Below, piece by piece: positions 39,564 to 51,700 of a stretch of DNA of 64,000 nt. The position numbers and the translations under genes were made by a program. Each line of letters starts with the position of its first letter. The first letter of the stretch is position 1. This DNA comes from Plasmopara viticola (lineage: Eukaryota; Oomycota; Peronosporomycetes; Peronosporales; Peronosporaceae): NCBI GenBank assembly GCA_001695595.3, contig MBPM02000021.1, forward strand, positions 744,001 to 808,000, read 5' to 3'. The notes beneath the pieces were generated by a model. The model ran no database searches. It had not been told where the DNA came from and saw nothing but the letters and a program-made list of their open reading frames with translations.

Positions 39564-39887
39564 GTGGTATGGTGGTGTGTACTTCTCAACTCTTATTTTA
39601 AGGAGTGTCGCAAGTTTTTTCACTTTCGCAAGCTCCAAATTCATACGCGTGACCTCGCGATCCATATTTGTTGTGTCATTCGTGGTTTTAACAATTCTGA
39701 TCTTCTTGCGCTTTGTGAGACGCCTCGGCCCTCACATCATCTTCAACTTGTGATCAAGCTCGCTGCTTCTACGCAATCGTCAGCCCGTCACCAACAACTC
39801 GTGCGCAAAAGTTGGTTAAAGCTCGTCTATATGTACCCCTCTGAGTCGGATGCCGGAGATACCACAGCGCTAACGCTCACCGAGTAG
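39564..39887 (+). pseudogene. Orphan coding fragment beside the right arm
   Basis: The C-terminal two thirds of this 107-codon frame looks protein-like (LLALCETPRPSHHLQLVIK, then ARHQQLVRKSWLKLVYMYPS, ending acidic), whereas the beginning runs through a 13-T tract region and is probably not coding. It may be the last exon of a gene whose front was lost when the duplication formed, or a transposon fragment. Family not recognised. Confidence 0.3.
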
Positions 39888-42800
39888 GATACGTGTCTGA
39901 TCAGATCTGTGAAAATAGTATTAAACTGATCAATCGAGTCCTTTATGCTTTAAACAGAAGGGATTTATCGCGCTCGGCACGTGTGTACTCCTCTACGAGG
40001 ACTGCGTCGTCATTTGACGGTATAGCGTATTTGCGCTTATGAGACGTGCGCTGTTCGTACACTGTTAATTTGACTCGCGTGTTGCCCATACGATGCACTG
40101 TGTAAGGCCGGCAAGGAAAAAAACGAAGTAATTTGTTAATGTGAGCTTAAAAGCTCATTCGGTTTTATGTGCAGGATTGAGAAGATAGTCTCAGACATAG
40201 TATTAAACAAAGAGCTCCAAAGAGAAGCGATGACTTGTTTGGACTCAGATAGTCATAAGGCTTGATAGGTAAAGTACAAAGGGGCTTCATTGTGAAGCAC
40301 CCTAATGTGTGACATTAAATACGAAATATTGTCAGTGTCACAAGGAAGCCAGTAAGGCGTAAGCAGAAAAGTAGTCCACTCATTGGCTAGAAAGACTGCT
40401 TTATTCAAGGGCTAAGCACAGAATTTTACCACTACGCAGAAGTAATGTATCACAGTTGCGAAGAAGGCTGAATTAATGTCGGTTGTTGGACGAGGCTTGG
40501 GCGGCGAACGGGGCGAAGCTAGTGAAGGAGGAGGGGTGTTGGTTGCTTACAGCAAATTTAGAAGTAAAATTAAACAAAGAGCTCTTACAAACGTTTGTCT
40601 TGCTACAGCCTAGCTGGTGGCTCTCTGTTATGTACTGCTTCCTTTTTGAAGGCTATCATCCATCTGGCAATTTGCACATCTTGGATTATTTCAGCCAATA
40701 AAGTCTCTTGACTTCCAATTATGATGGGGCATCTGAACCATTATTCTGTTCTAGAAGGTGCAACAGCCGTTAACGGCAAACTTGCCGGTGACGACAATTT
40801 CGTCGCAAAAAAATTTAGTTCTATTCGAGCGGTAAAATTTATGTCTACTCTTGGTCGAGACTAATTTCTAGAGTTCATGTGGATTGCAATACGCTACTCG
40901 TACTTGCCCTGGAGCTAAACAAAGCATTAGAAGCCTCTTTAAGCAAATAGCATCGGTAGCTGCACGCAATCTGTTTAGCTTTTTTAGCTTGCTTGTCAAC
41001 CACTAAAGAGCAAATTTGATTTAGCTGACGGGAATAGTACCGATTTCTAATCAGGTAATAAAAATGAAGTAGTGATTAACATTAGACAGGCAGTGGTTAA
41101 ATTTGAGCAGTCAACATCCGGTCGAAATTTCTATGCAGTTCTAGCGTAGCAACAAACATTGATGTCAATACGTGATGTATATGTGGCACCTTCCGTACCT
41201 TTACACTCGACCTTCCAAAACACTTGATAACAGTCAGCGGTAAGTATCGTTTTGATCGCTATTTGTCCTTGCAATTGAGACTACCTCGTGTCACAACACT
41301 TATCTTTGTTTGCAATGACGGCGCTCGCCTCGTCTAGAAAGCTTTACAATCATGTCAAACGCAATCAATTGACATCGGCACTTGTCTCGCCAAAAACTAG
41401 CGCTATATTTGAGATGTATTTGCGGTAAATAATACGTGAGAGGTTGTCGGGCGCTCGCCAACGCTAGTGAAGAAAAAGATGGACTGGTATTCTTGTGGTA
41501 CACACAAGCCGTCGAGCCTTCTAAGGCTAAGTTAATGGCCCATGATAGGGGTAAGGTGTGAAAAGTAAGAAACCAATTTCGTCAATCAGTAAGAGATTTC
41601 GCATTTTTAGATTGTATTTGCGAGCATCTGGGGGCTACACGTTGCCCTGTTATAAATTAGAAGATCTAACAATGACTGACACCGAAAATTGAGCTATTTA
41701 AAAGCAAGGCGCTATTTTTGCACAAACCATAAGTAGTGTGCCAACACAAAATCGTAAGCGAATATCTAAAATCGATTGATCTGAAGCAAAGATTTTGGCT
41801 CGTTTCTTGACTTGGAGCAGTCCAACCGCGATGCATGCTGCTTGGCTTGTATATTGATAGCAAAGACAAACGGCGGGTGTCAGAAAGAGTCTAGAGCAGA
41901 TCTAGTAAATATATTCGAAATTAATTTAAACCAGCCAATGAAAATATGGGCTTTGACACCGCCGAAATGCCCCTCTTTATCTATTATTCACAGTCCAGAG
42001 ATGTCCATAATTTGCTCCATTGTTTTGGAGCAAGGCGGTGGTAGTATTCATGAGCCTCAGTACGCCTCGCAGATCAGTATTTTTGCAGGTGGACACAATT
42101 CTCTGTTCATAAGGCAAGATTAATCTATCTGGTGGGAGTTTTGACGATGGGTACCGAAACATCACATCTACATGCACATTTGGCCTATTATATTACCGGA
42201 TCTTGGAGCCCCTTTCACATCTCTGAGATCATACACAGCGTGCGCTTCCTATAAGAATGGTCAAAGACTCGAAACGAGTTTTTATATCCTCGTATGCTTG
42301 GGCAGTCATCGCTTCTGGCTTCTCTTTAAAAGCTGTCACACTTTTAAAGGCTAAGTTCCTATGATGCCTACTACACACACTCATCGTGAAACTATGTTTG
42401 TTTTGGCAGGATGCTCGGCCTTTTCTAGCGAACGGCTTTTACCTGGCTTTGAGGACGCGGCTCTGCCAGAGACCCTTCGAAGGTTTTGGACGGCATGATG
42501 GTCCACGTCATTGATCCCCAACCCAACAAATAAATCAATTTTTCGCGTAAAAAAGAATGATGTCGCATCGTTCGATGGACCTGAACTAGCGGGTATGGAA
42601 ACACTACCACTCGGAACCGTGCAGATAGAAAAATTGTCTATCCAAAGCTTTTAAAAAATAAAGTCTTTTTGCTTTTGAAGAGCTATTTAGAGTGTGTCTT
42701 TCATTGCTGCTGCCTTCGCTTTTAATGAGTTAGGGCAGTGCGAGGTCGTCCTATCTCCATACCGTAGTCATTTTGACTTGTTCGGGGGAAAGTTAACCTA

Positions 42801-43743
42801 TTAAACTATTGAGCATGTTCGTGAAGCCCATGTCTTATTTGCTTAAGGGAACGGAAGCGTTAGCGGTGAAGGAGCTCAAAACTTGTCTAAAGGGAGGCTG
42901 CTTTCAGCTTTTTTTACATGTGTTCTCAGGACACAAAGTACTCCGGTAAAGCTGTTTCATGGGTGAGTGCCTGGCTTCTAGCCCGGTCATTAGTGTAGGA
43001 TAGCTCAAATCTTACGTGCACCTGAGCATGATGGGCTTAGGGACCATCTCAAACCCCTCTATAGAAAGAGACTCTGGTACGCCAAATCTTCGAGGGTAAA
43101 AATTGTTAGCTCAGCCTTCTTGTGCACATACATTCATATTCGGCGCTGTCACTGAGGCTACCTGTACCCCCAGACTCTAAGGCCACTGATGTAATTTGCC
43201 GGTTCGAGCACAAGTGCCCGATCCGGCCCCGTTTTTGCAACCAGAGACAGTTTTCCCGCCGTTGTCGTCAGCTCTCTTCGGAAATTCTATAAAAAAACAA
43301 GTCCATTCGCGACCGACATTTACCGCTGTCGTCCCTTTGCCTGAGTCTCTCCTCGAGGAAGACTCTCGCTTAGCTACCTTCCTGTTTCTAGTCGCAAACT
43401 TTGGTTTGTACAGACCAACTTGGTATTGATGTGGGTGTGAGTCGAACTTGTTTCTCTTTCTCAACGCAAGCAGCTTTATACTTTGGTGTTGTCTCTTTAC
43501 AAGACGCACTGATTACGCGCTTGTCCTCCAATCATTGAAAGAGGTGTTGGTTACTTCAAACCCCACCACAGTCAGTTTCCCTAGTTGCATCTGCTAAGCC
43601 TTGGCACAGACATCGACACATCCTCCAGCCGTCTTGGTAGCGACGCAGCCCACACGGAAGAGCAGCAACGTCAGGCTTGTCGGATGGACCACTAACGACT
43701 AACTCTTAGACAGCCAGCGCCGCACTGGGTGCCTGACAACTTA
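39888..43743. other. Gene-poor stretch, probably decayed repeats
   Basis: Nearly 4 kb with only short frames (for example 40483-40701 and 41812-42123 on plus) that show no domain. No RNA gene or intact mobile element recognised. Confidence 0.5.
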
Positions 43744-46700
43744 TAATTGAGGACAGGTTTAGAATATTCTTTACCACAGCTTCACGAATCAGACTGCCGA
43801 TTTGCTGCGCTTGCAGCGTAAATACACCAGTTGCCACTTAAATTTGTACGAGCATTTGAATCGCGGCCGCACGTCTTACTGCTTAATGTAGGCATGGTTC
43901 CATTTTGAGCTTGCCAGCATCGTTTAGCCAGCCTGCGGTATGGCGCGAGTACCTTGCTCACCTTCGTGACTTAGAATCATACGCACATCAAAATCTTTCG
44001 TTTGTGTGAGTTTTTAATGATGCTCTTTCCCGTTTCGGCACCTTGCAGCTTTCCATTTGAGGCGTCAGTGTTCCATTCTGCAAGCATTTTAATCTCGACA
44101 AAGTAGAATTCGTGAATCTGACTCATCTCAAAAACGATAAGTCGGATTTGGCAATTTGCGACTGGTTCGTGCAAAATTATGGGACACAAAATTGGAAACG
44201 CCCACGCACGCTCACGGCCAAGTTAAATCTCACAATCGCACGGTGTGGTGCAACAGTGTCGTCTGTACTGCTGTACTTTTTGTGACAAGCCGCTAAGGAT
44301 GTTTTTTTAATATGGAGGAGAAATCGTGCTTTGCACAGCACCGTAAGCGCAAATTTAGCCGCGTAAAACCGTTTTTGCTTTCACGTTCACCATTCCGGCC
44401 GTCGGACACGCCTGGTGTCAGTATGATCGGCAATGACGAAGTTACCATCGGACAATTTAAGTCGTCGGATGTTGCTAAGGATTGGGTGGATATCGAACTG
44501 GATGCACCACTTAATGGTCCGTCTACGCGCGTGTCACGCCGTACATTTGCCTTGATCAACAAGCCTACTGGATCGGCGATCAAGCGCACGAGCGTGGATG
44601 CAGTATTAGACGATGTACTCCTCGTACAACTCTCGCAATACAATATCATTAACCGTGGAGGGGGCAATAACTTGTAGTCAGAAGGCCTGATTACTTGATA
44701 GCATTACATGCGCTTTTTGCCCGTTTTTCCGCTCCTAGCTTTGCCCGACTGCCACGAAGTTCTTCAAGGCAAGAAACGTGATGCAACACAGCCTGTAAAT
44801 ATTGATATGGAGGCTAGTGAATAAGATGGAAGCGTCGAACGGAGGATCTCCACCGTCTCAGGCTTCGCTTCTTTGTCTAACTTCTACCTTTCAAAGAAGA
44901 TGCGCGTGCGCTAAAAGATGTGCGCTTATGGTCTCCCAGAGTGACGCAAACTTTAGTGGTAGACCTCCGACAAGCAATTGATGAGTTCATCGAGCAAGAC
45001 GTTATGCAGTTGACCACACACGAGGACATTTTGGCGGCGAACTAAGCGTAATCAGCATGCTTCCGACGATTTGTTTTAGCTCAATTCGATCCATTATAGC
45101 CAGCTGCTGAACGGCGATGCAGTTACTGTGCAATAAGCGCCGAATTAACAACAAGCGACGAGTCAATAGACTCTAAGGATAGCGCTGCCCATTTTCTTGA
45201 TGCATATTTTTCAAATAAAACTTTTCAGGTAGCGATTATACACAGCGCCACTAGCGACTCGCTCCTGATGGTCTTTGCGCCGAGCATACGCATCGATTTC
45301 GTCAAAATTTAAGCTTTCCTTGAGCCGTTATCGACACTAAAGTGCCTTAGCCACTTTCTCTTTGCGACCTTAACCTTTTCTGCTTAGCCCGGGCGGACGC
45401 AGTAGATACTTTAATTAATGATAGTCGAATGACGCCGTTTGTGCTTACTACTCTTAGCTATTTGGAAAAGTAAGATCACCACAACGTTTGCCAAACAGGC
45501 CCTCTCGCTTGGTAGATTTCCACCTTTAGAGATTTCAACCTTAAATGAAGTTTCTGAACGAGAATGGGTTGCAAACAAACAAATTGATAGCTTCTTGCTA
45601 AACACAAACTGATTGCGCTTCAAAAGACGGTGTTCAGAAGAAGTCTCACGATAGACCAACAAACACCTGATTTATATGGCCGAACCAGCAGCGCAATACT
45701 CTAGGCCTCCTCACCTTTAATGAGACATGAAGTTAGATTTGTGTTATCTTCAGCCTCTCCCTTCAAGACAATAAACATATAACAATACGCGTCTACAAAA
45801 AACAATTAAACAATTATTATTTATTACTCAAGGCCACATTTGGTGAGATAGCGATATTTTTACATGTTGTATACGCACGCGATAATTTTTCGCGCACTTC
45901 CTGTATATTCTCTCTCGGATCATCTGAATAAAGGGAGCCAAGCAGCGGACATTGATGTAGATGACTTTAATGCCACAATAAATAATTATCTTGGTCAAGC
46001 CTCTACCTCCCAGTCACATTCCGGCACCGGCTGGAAAAAGCTGTGTGACTGTCTTGATGCTTCAAACCTAATGGAAGCATGGCGATTTGATTGTTCCAAT
46101 GCGCGCAACTACACCAAATCCAAGCATTAATATACCTAAAGTTATGCTCTTTGATGGTGGGCATATTGCACAAGCACCTTTCTACAGTAATTTTAAATGA
46201 CATACTGAAGTTCACCTACCAGTTATTTCAAGCAAACTTTCTTCCCACGATAAAACGTCCATCATGCAGATGCTCGCCTTGGCTTTCAGCGACGCGGATG
46301 TAATTTTGGATCGCAAATTGTCCGCAGAGGTGCCAGTCGCTCAAATTGAATGATTGATGGATCCAATATTAGATATTTTATAGATGAACACAAACGGGCC
46401 GGCTGTATCTATCTTATATAAGCGACATAAGGCATTGATCTATACAACTTTGTTTTTAACGATAATTACAAGCTTAGGCAGACAACGATTCAAGAAAGAT
46501 ACACTATAACTCAATTTGCGGCCAACTTATATTTAAGTAAACGGTTAGCCCTTCAAACTAGCTCCAAAGGTATGGGCGTGGATCTAATATATGACAATCA
46601 AACACACAAGGCAAAAATGCATAAGTCTTAGTGGCGTTCTCCCATTTACATACACGAAAGATGAGCGGTCTCAGCCAAAAATTATCATCCGTTCACATTA

Positions 46701-47730
46701 CTGATTCATGGTACCAAGTGAGGCCCTAAAATACTCTTGAGGTGCCTGAGCGCCATTCTCACATCGCTAATCAAGAAGAAGTAAGCAGCTTTGTACCAAT
46801 TCGATCCGTTTCCCCTTTGCTTATAATATTACGAGCCTTAGAAGAACTGTAAGAAAAGTAATCAGACACACATCGACTTTGCTGAAGATTTTGGCAGCGT
46901 GCTATTACCTTCGATTTATATATGAGCGAGTAGATTTGCCACCGCAGTCATGACAGGGTCTATGTTTTTTCTAACGACTCTCATCAAGGAGGGTGCCCGC
47001 AAGCCATGCTTTTTCATATAGAACGATCGGTCATGCTCTAACTTGTCATAATTGCAGCAGCAGTGGGTTTCACTACCATACCATATAGCTAGACCTGAAG
47101 TTTGTGCCACGAATAGCTTACAGGTTCTTTATTTGGTACTAGTAGGCTAGTGACAATGGCTTTGAGAGAGGCCGCGGTCTAAAAAATGGCTTCTTCGATG
47201 CACCCCAGTAACCTCCAAGTATGGTAAGCGAGTGCACCGGTAACACTCACAATGTCGACACCAGCAGTAGCAACGATTTGTGTGTTGTTTAGCGAAAGTT
47301 GAAATACAAAAAAATAAACGTGACATATCAAGCCTTGCCACATATGGAGCTTGATAAGAAGGTTACCAAGGATCTGAGGCATCAGTATAGAATGAGCATG
47401 GGATGATAGAAGTAAGGTAAGCTAAACGCTCGAATAAACATATGACTTTGTGATTTGTGCTCATGATCTTACAATTAGCTAATGTCGATAGAGAACTATG
47501 ACAGCACACTGAGTAAAGAAGTATGTTTCGACTAGGATGTCTCGTTGTCATTTGATGCTGGCAAAATCTCTGGCTGCTGCACCACCTGTCTTTGATCTGT
47601 TCTTTTTCTGAAATGACGTCAGCATTACATTTTTTGATCGTCGTGCGACATTTCACTTGCCTTGCAAGCCAGAGGTCCAACCCCTGCGACGCGGTGTGAA
47701 ACATTTTCTTAAATATGCAACTCCTTACGT
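43744..47730 (+). mobile_element. Decayed LINE (non-LTR retrotransposon), copy B
   Basis: Diverged direct copy of 26010-29800. It preserves a LINE endonuclease fragment at 45960-46130, VDDFNATINNYLGQAST followed by LMEAWRFDCSNARNYT, where DFNA corresponds to the GDFNA motif of APE-type endonucleases. An open stretch at 44312-44677 (121 codons) and the segment LRQAIDEFIEQDVMQL near 44970 match copy A but are unassigned. The DWF segment appears near 44150 (AICDWFVQNYGT). Multiple stops make it non-functional. A segment at about 47120-47390 has no clear partner in copy A. Confidence 0.7.
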
Positions 47731-48745
47731 AAAAAGGTGTCATCTCCGAGTATAATCTTATACATCGAGCCTTTGAGAGTCGAAATTTTTGGATGACATT
47801 ACCGACTGTGCAGCCTGCTCTGCCTGGCTCTCGAGCATTGATTTTACTTGAACAGTTCGAACATCGTGACGCACCCCAACTTCTTGACGGCAGGAAGGCT
47901 GCCGATCACTCGCCAGCTTAGACCCGAAGGAGCCAGAAAGTTGTTCGAGAAAAGTGAACAGCTCAATCGACCAAAACGCAAAAATGATTCTATTCTCTCG
48001 GAACCTTTGCAAGGGTTCAGGTAGCCAACTTACCAGCGAAAGGATTACAATTGACTATAAGCCTTACCACGTGTATTAAGGTCATGGCACTTTGCTTAGA
48101 AGTGTCGTACAATTCGAACTGGTGAACAAAGATCCAATGCCCCCGTTCTTTAAAAAATAGTCCTGTGCAAGTCAAAGACTGGTACTTTAAATACAAATTT
48201 CATCCTGATGTATCCTATCTATACGCACTAAATGTAACTTTCGGGTAATGTTTTGACGCGCAAACCGGTAAATTACTAATGAAAAAAAGTTGGCTAGAAA
48301 TGAAGCTGGCGATGATGCAAAAATAATATCAGGAGCAAAATTTGTGCTAGGTGTTTGCAAATCTCCACATCAAAGCACAAACTATACCTAACCCGTTCCC
48401 ACCTAAGAATGACGCGATGTTGGCAAATCAGCTTTTGGAAGTTTCGACCGGATTGTCATAGCTTCTCGACTTAGACAAAGCGTGCGAGTGCACGACACAA
48501 GAATAGAATGTTGTCATGTGAGCGAGCATTAGCCTCCAAGTTTTAGTGTGTGTAGCATTAGCACAGCGGCTACAGCAGCCACACAATTATTCCTTCTTAC
48601 AGGCATCGCAAACTAAAAACATTTGAATATAAAATTAGCCGTCAATCAGTGATAAAACAACGAAACCGAAAGCAAGCTTTTGCCTAAAGTTGGTGTGTAC
48701 CAGCTAGGCACAGTAAAATTAAGAAAACCCGCAATAAATAAAATT
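47731..48745. other. Interval upstream of the SNF2 gene
   Basis: About 1 kb. An 84-codon frame on minus (47758-48012) is protein-like but unrecognised and may be a repeat fragment. The last few hundred bases presumably hold the SNF2 promoter and 5' UTR. Confidence 0.45.
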
Positions 48746-51700
48746 ATGGAGCCGACGACAGGGGCCTCGGCTGTGCCCCTGACGCCATCCGATGTAAAAA
48801 AGCTCATGGATGCCGCTCTGCGCATGCAACGTGCAGGTCAGAAATCCCACCCAAAGTATCAGCAGATTGTGGCGCTCTTGCGACAGTATCAGCAGCAACA
48901 CCGCGCTCACCAACAGAGGCCGCCGCAGATGCATCTTCCGCCTCAACCACGCGTCCAGTCCCTCGACGTGGCTGCAAATCCTTTTCTGCAGCAGAAAACA
49001 ATGCTCTTTTCCGACAGACAACTCGAGTACCTGCACAATCAGATTCGCGCCTACAAAGCACTGTGCCATTCGATGGATACAGCCACTGCCCAGGCCAAAC
49101 ACTTCCATGCCGCAGGTCCGGGTATGGCATCCTACGACTCGAACACTACAAAGACAGAAGTATCTGCGGATTTTTCTTCGCTGCCACCACCATCTGGAAC
49201 AATAAATCCTCCAGTATTGGATCTTTTGACGCCAAAATGGACTCGAGCTCCACACAATATATTGGACACGAATCCAGATTCGATGAGCAACGATTGCAAT
49301 CAGAGTGAAACAAAAAGTCACGGCGCTTTTGGGCCCTATAATATCTCTTCGCCGTGGCTCGGATTAAATGACGTGGCGCTCAAACTCCGGTACATGCAAA
49401 CAATGCAGCACTTTTTGGCGTCAAGTCTGGATAAAATGGAAAAGCACGCGGGGATTTTGGATGAAAACGAGCAACGGACGCTTCGGGATCTCCGCTGTGT
49501 ACTATTGCAGCACAAGCTCCGTCGTTGCGTCCTCAAAGCCCACACAACGCGGTTAGCAGCCCTCGGCGAGCCGTCGGCAGTCGACCGTCACTCGTTTCGA
49601 CGCCGTCGTCCAGTCTCGCGCCTACTTTTGCAACGCAATGAGCGTGAAAAACGGAAAAAATCCGTGGCCTTGGAAAAGAAACGACGGGCCGAGCACCACG
49701 TGTACCTCAAGGCCATTCTGAACCACTCGCGCGAGTTTTTGGCCTACCACAAGAACGTCAAGGCGCAAGTGAGCAAGGCGGCCAAGACGGTCAAGGCGTT
49801 CTTGGATCAAAAAGCGTCCAAGGCCGAACGCGAGGAAGATCGGCAAGAGAAATTACGGCTCAAGGCTTTGAAAGCGAACGACATGGAAGCGTATGGAAAA
49901 TTGGTGGCCGAGGCCAAGAACGAGCGGCTGACGTACTTGCTGAGTCAAACGAATAGTTACCTCGATAGTATTCGGCAACTCGTTCGTCGGCACAAGAAGA
50001 AGCACGACGTGGGGAACGAGGAGTCGACGCCTTTTGACACGCACGAAGACGCCGAGGAGCTCAATTACTTGGAGATTGCGTCAAAAGGCGAGTTGCCACG
50101 CCAGCCGCTCATGCTCGTGGGGGGGGATTTGAAAGAATATCAATTGCGCGGCTTGCAGTGGATGGTGTCGTTGTATGACAATCACTTGAATGGGATCTTG
50201 GCGGATGAAATGGGGCTCGGCAAGACCATTCAGTCCATCTCGTTGCTCACGTACGTGACGGAAGTGAAGCACAACCACGGCCCGTTCCTCGTCGTCGTGC
50301 CGCTCTCGACCTTGTCGAATTGGGTCAATGAGTTTAAGAAATGGGCCCCCGACCTCGTGCTTGTGGTGTACAAGGGGGCGCCTCAAGTGCGCAAAGAGCT
50401 TCACAAGCAGGAGATGGCCTCGTGTCAATTCAATGTGCTCTTGACCACGTACGAGTACATTATGAAGGACAAGCACGTGCTGCGAAAGTACGATTGGCAG
50501 TACATTATTGTCGACGAAGGCCATCGGATGAAGAATGCTCAGAGCAAGTTTGCCATGACGCTTGGGAGCATGTACACGTCGCGGAATCGGCTCTTGTTGA
50601 CGGGGACGCCCCTGCAGAACAGTTTGCCCGAGCTCTGGGCGCTCTTGAATTTCCTCCTCCCGACAATTTTTGAATCCGTCGATACGTTTGAGCAATGGTT
50701 TAGCAAGCCGTTTGCCCAATTTTCGGGCACGGGCGACTCGAACGAGCTCTCGGATGAAGAGCGAATGCTTGTTATCAATCGACTGCATCAAGTCTTGCGT
50801 CCGTTCTTACTACGTCGTGTCAAGGCGTCGGTGCTGGATCAGCTTCCAGACAAGGTAGAGAAGGTGCTCAAGTGCGAGCTGTCCGGATGGCAGAAAATCA
50901 TGTACCGACGGATTCAAGAAGGTGGTGCTCTTCTCATGGAGACGACTGATGACAGTGGCAAGAAGAAGGGGAAGGCCAAGTATACGTCCAAGGGCTTGTC
51001 CAATGTGCTCATGCAGCTCCGAAAAGTGTGCAACCACCCGTATCTGTTTCAAACGAATGGCTATCAGATTGATTTCGATATTGTGCGGTCGTCTGGGAAA
51101 TTCGAGCTACTGGATCGCATGCTGCCAAAGCTGAAAGCGGCCGGGCACCGCGTCTTGATGTTTAGTCAAATGACCCAGCTCATGCACGTGTTAGAGGACT
51201 ATTTTAACTACCGCGGGTTCCGCTACTTGCGTCTCGATGGCTCAACGAGCGCCGACGAGCGGGAACAGCGCATGTTTATGTTTAACGCGTCCGACTCGCC
51301 CTTCTTTATCTTTCTCTTGAGTACTCGCGCCGGGGGGCTTGGGCTCAACCTTGCAACGGCCGATACGGTCATTATCTTTGACAGTGACTGGAATCCTGCC
51401 ATGGATGCGCAAGCGCAAGATCGGGCGCATCGGATTGGGCAGAAGAATGAAGTGCGCGTCTTTCGCCTTGTCACGAATAGTCCCGTGGAGGAGAAGATTT
51501 TGTCGCGTGCGACCGACAAGATGAACATGAACAACCTCGTCGTCGAAGCTGGTAAATTCAACAATAAATCCAAGGAGGCCGATCGACGTGCAATGCTGGA
51601 GAGTCTGATCAAGATGGAGCAAGAGGAGGCTGCGCATGCTGCGCATGGTGACGACGAGTCGTCGAATGTGTTGCTGGACGACGAGATTAATGAAATGATG

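Noticed and set aside
26010..47730. The two 4-kb direct repeats as LTRs of one giant element
   Set aside because: They contain decayed LINE coding sequence, are strongly diverged, and enclose ordinary host-like genes.
50081..50791. 236-codon open frame antisense to the SNF2 gene
   Set aside because: It mirrors highly conserved ATPase coding sequence in the opposite strand and has no domain of its own.
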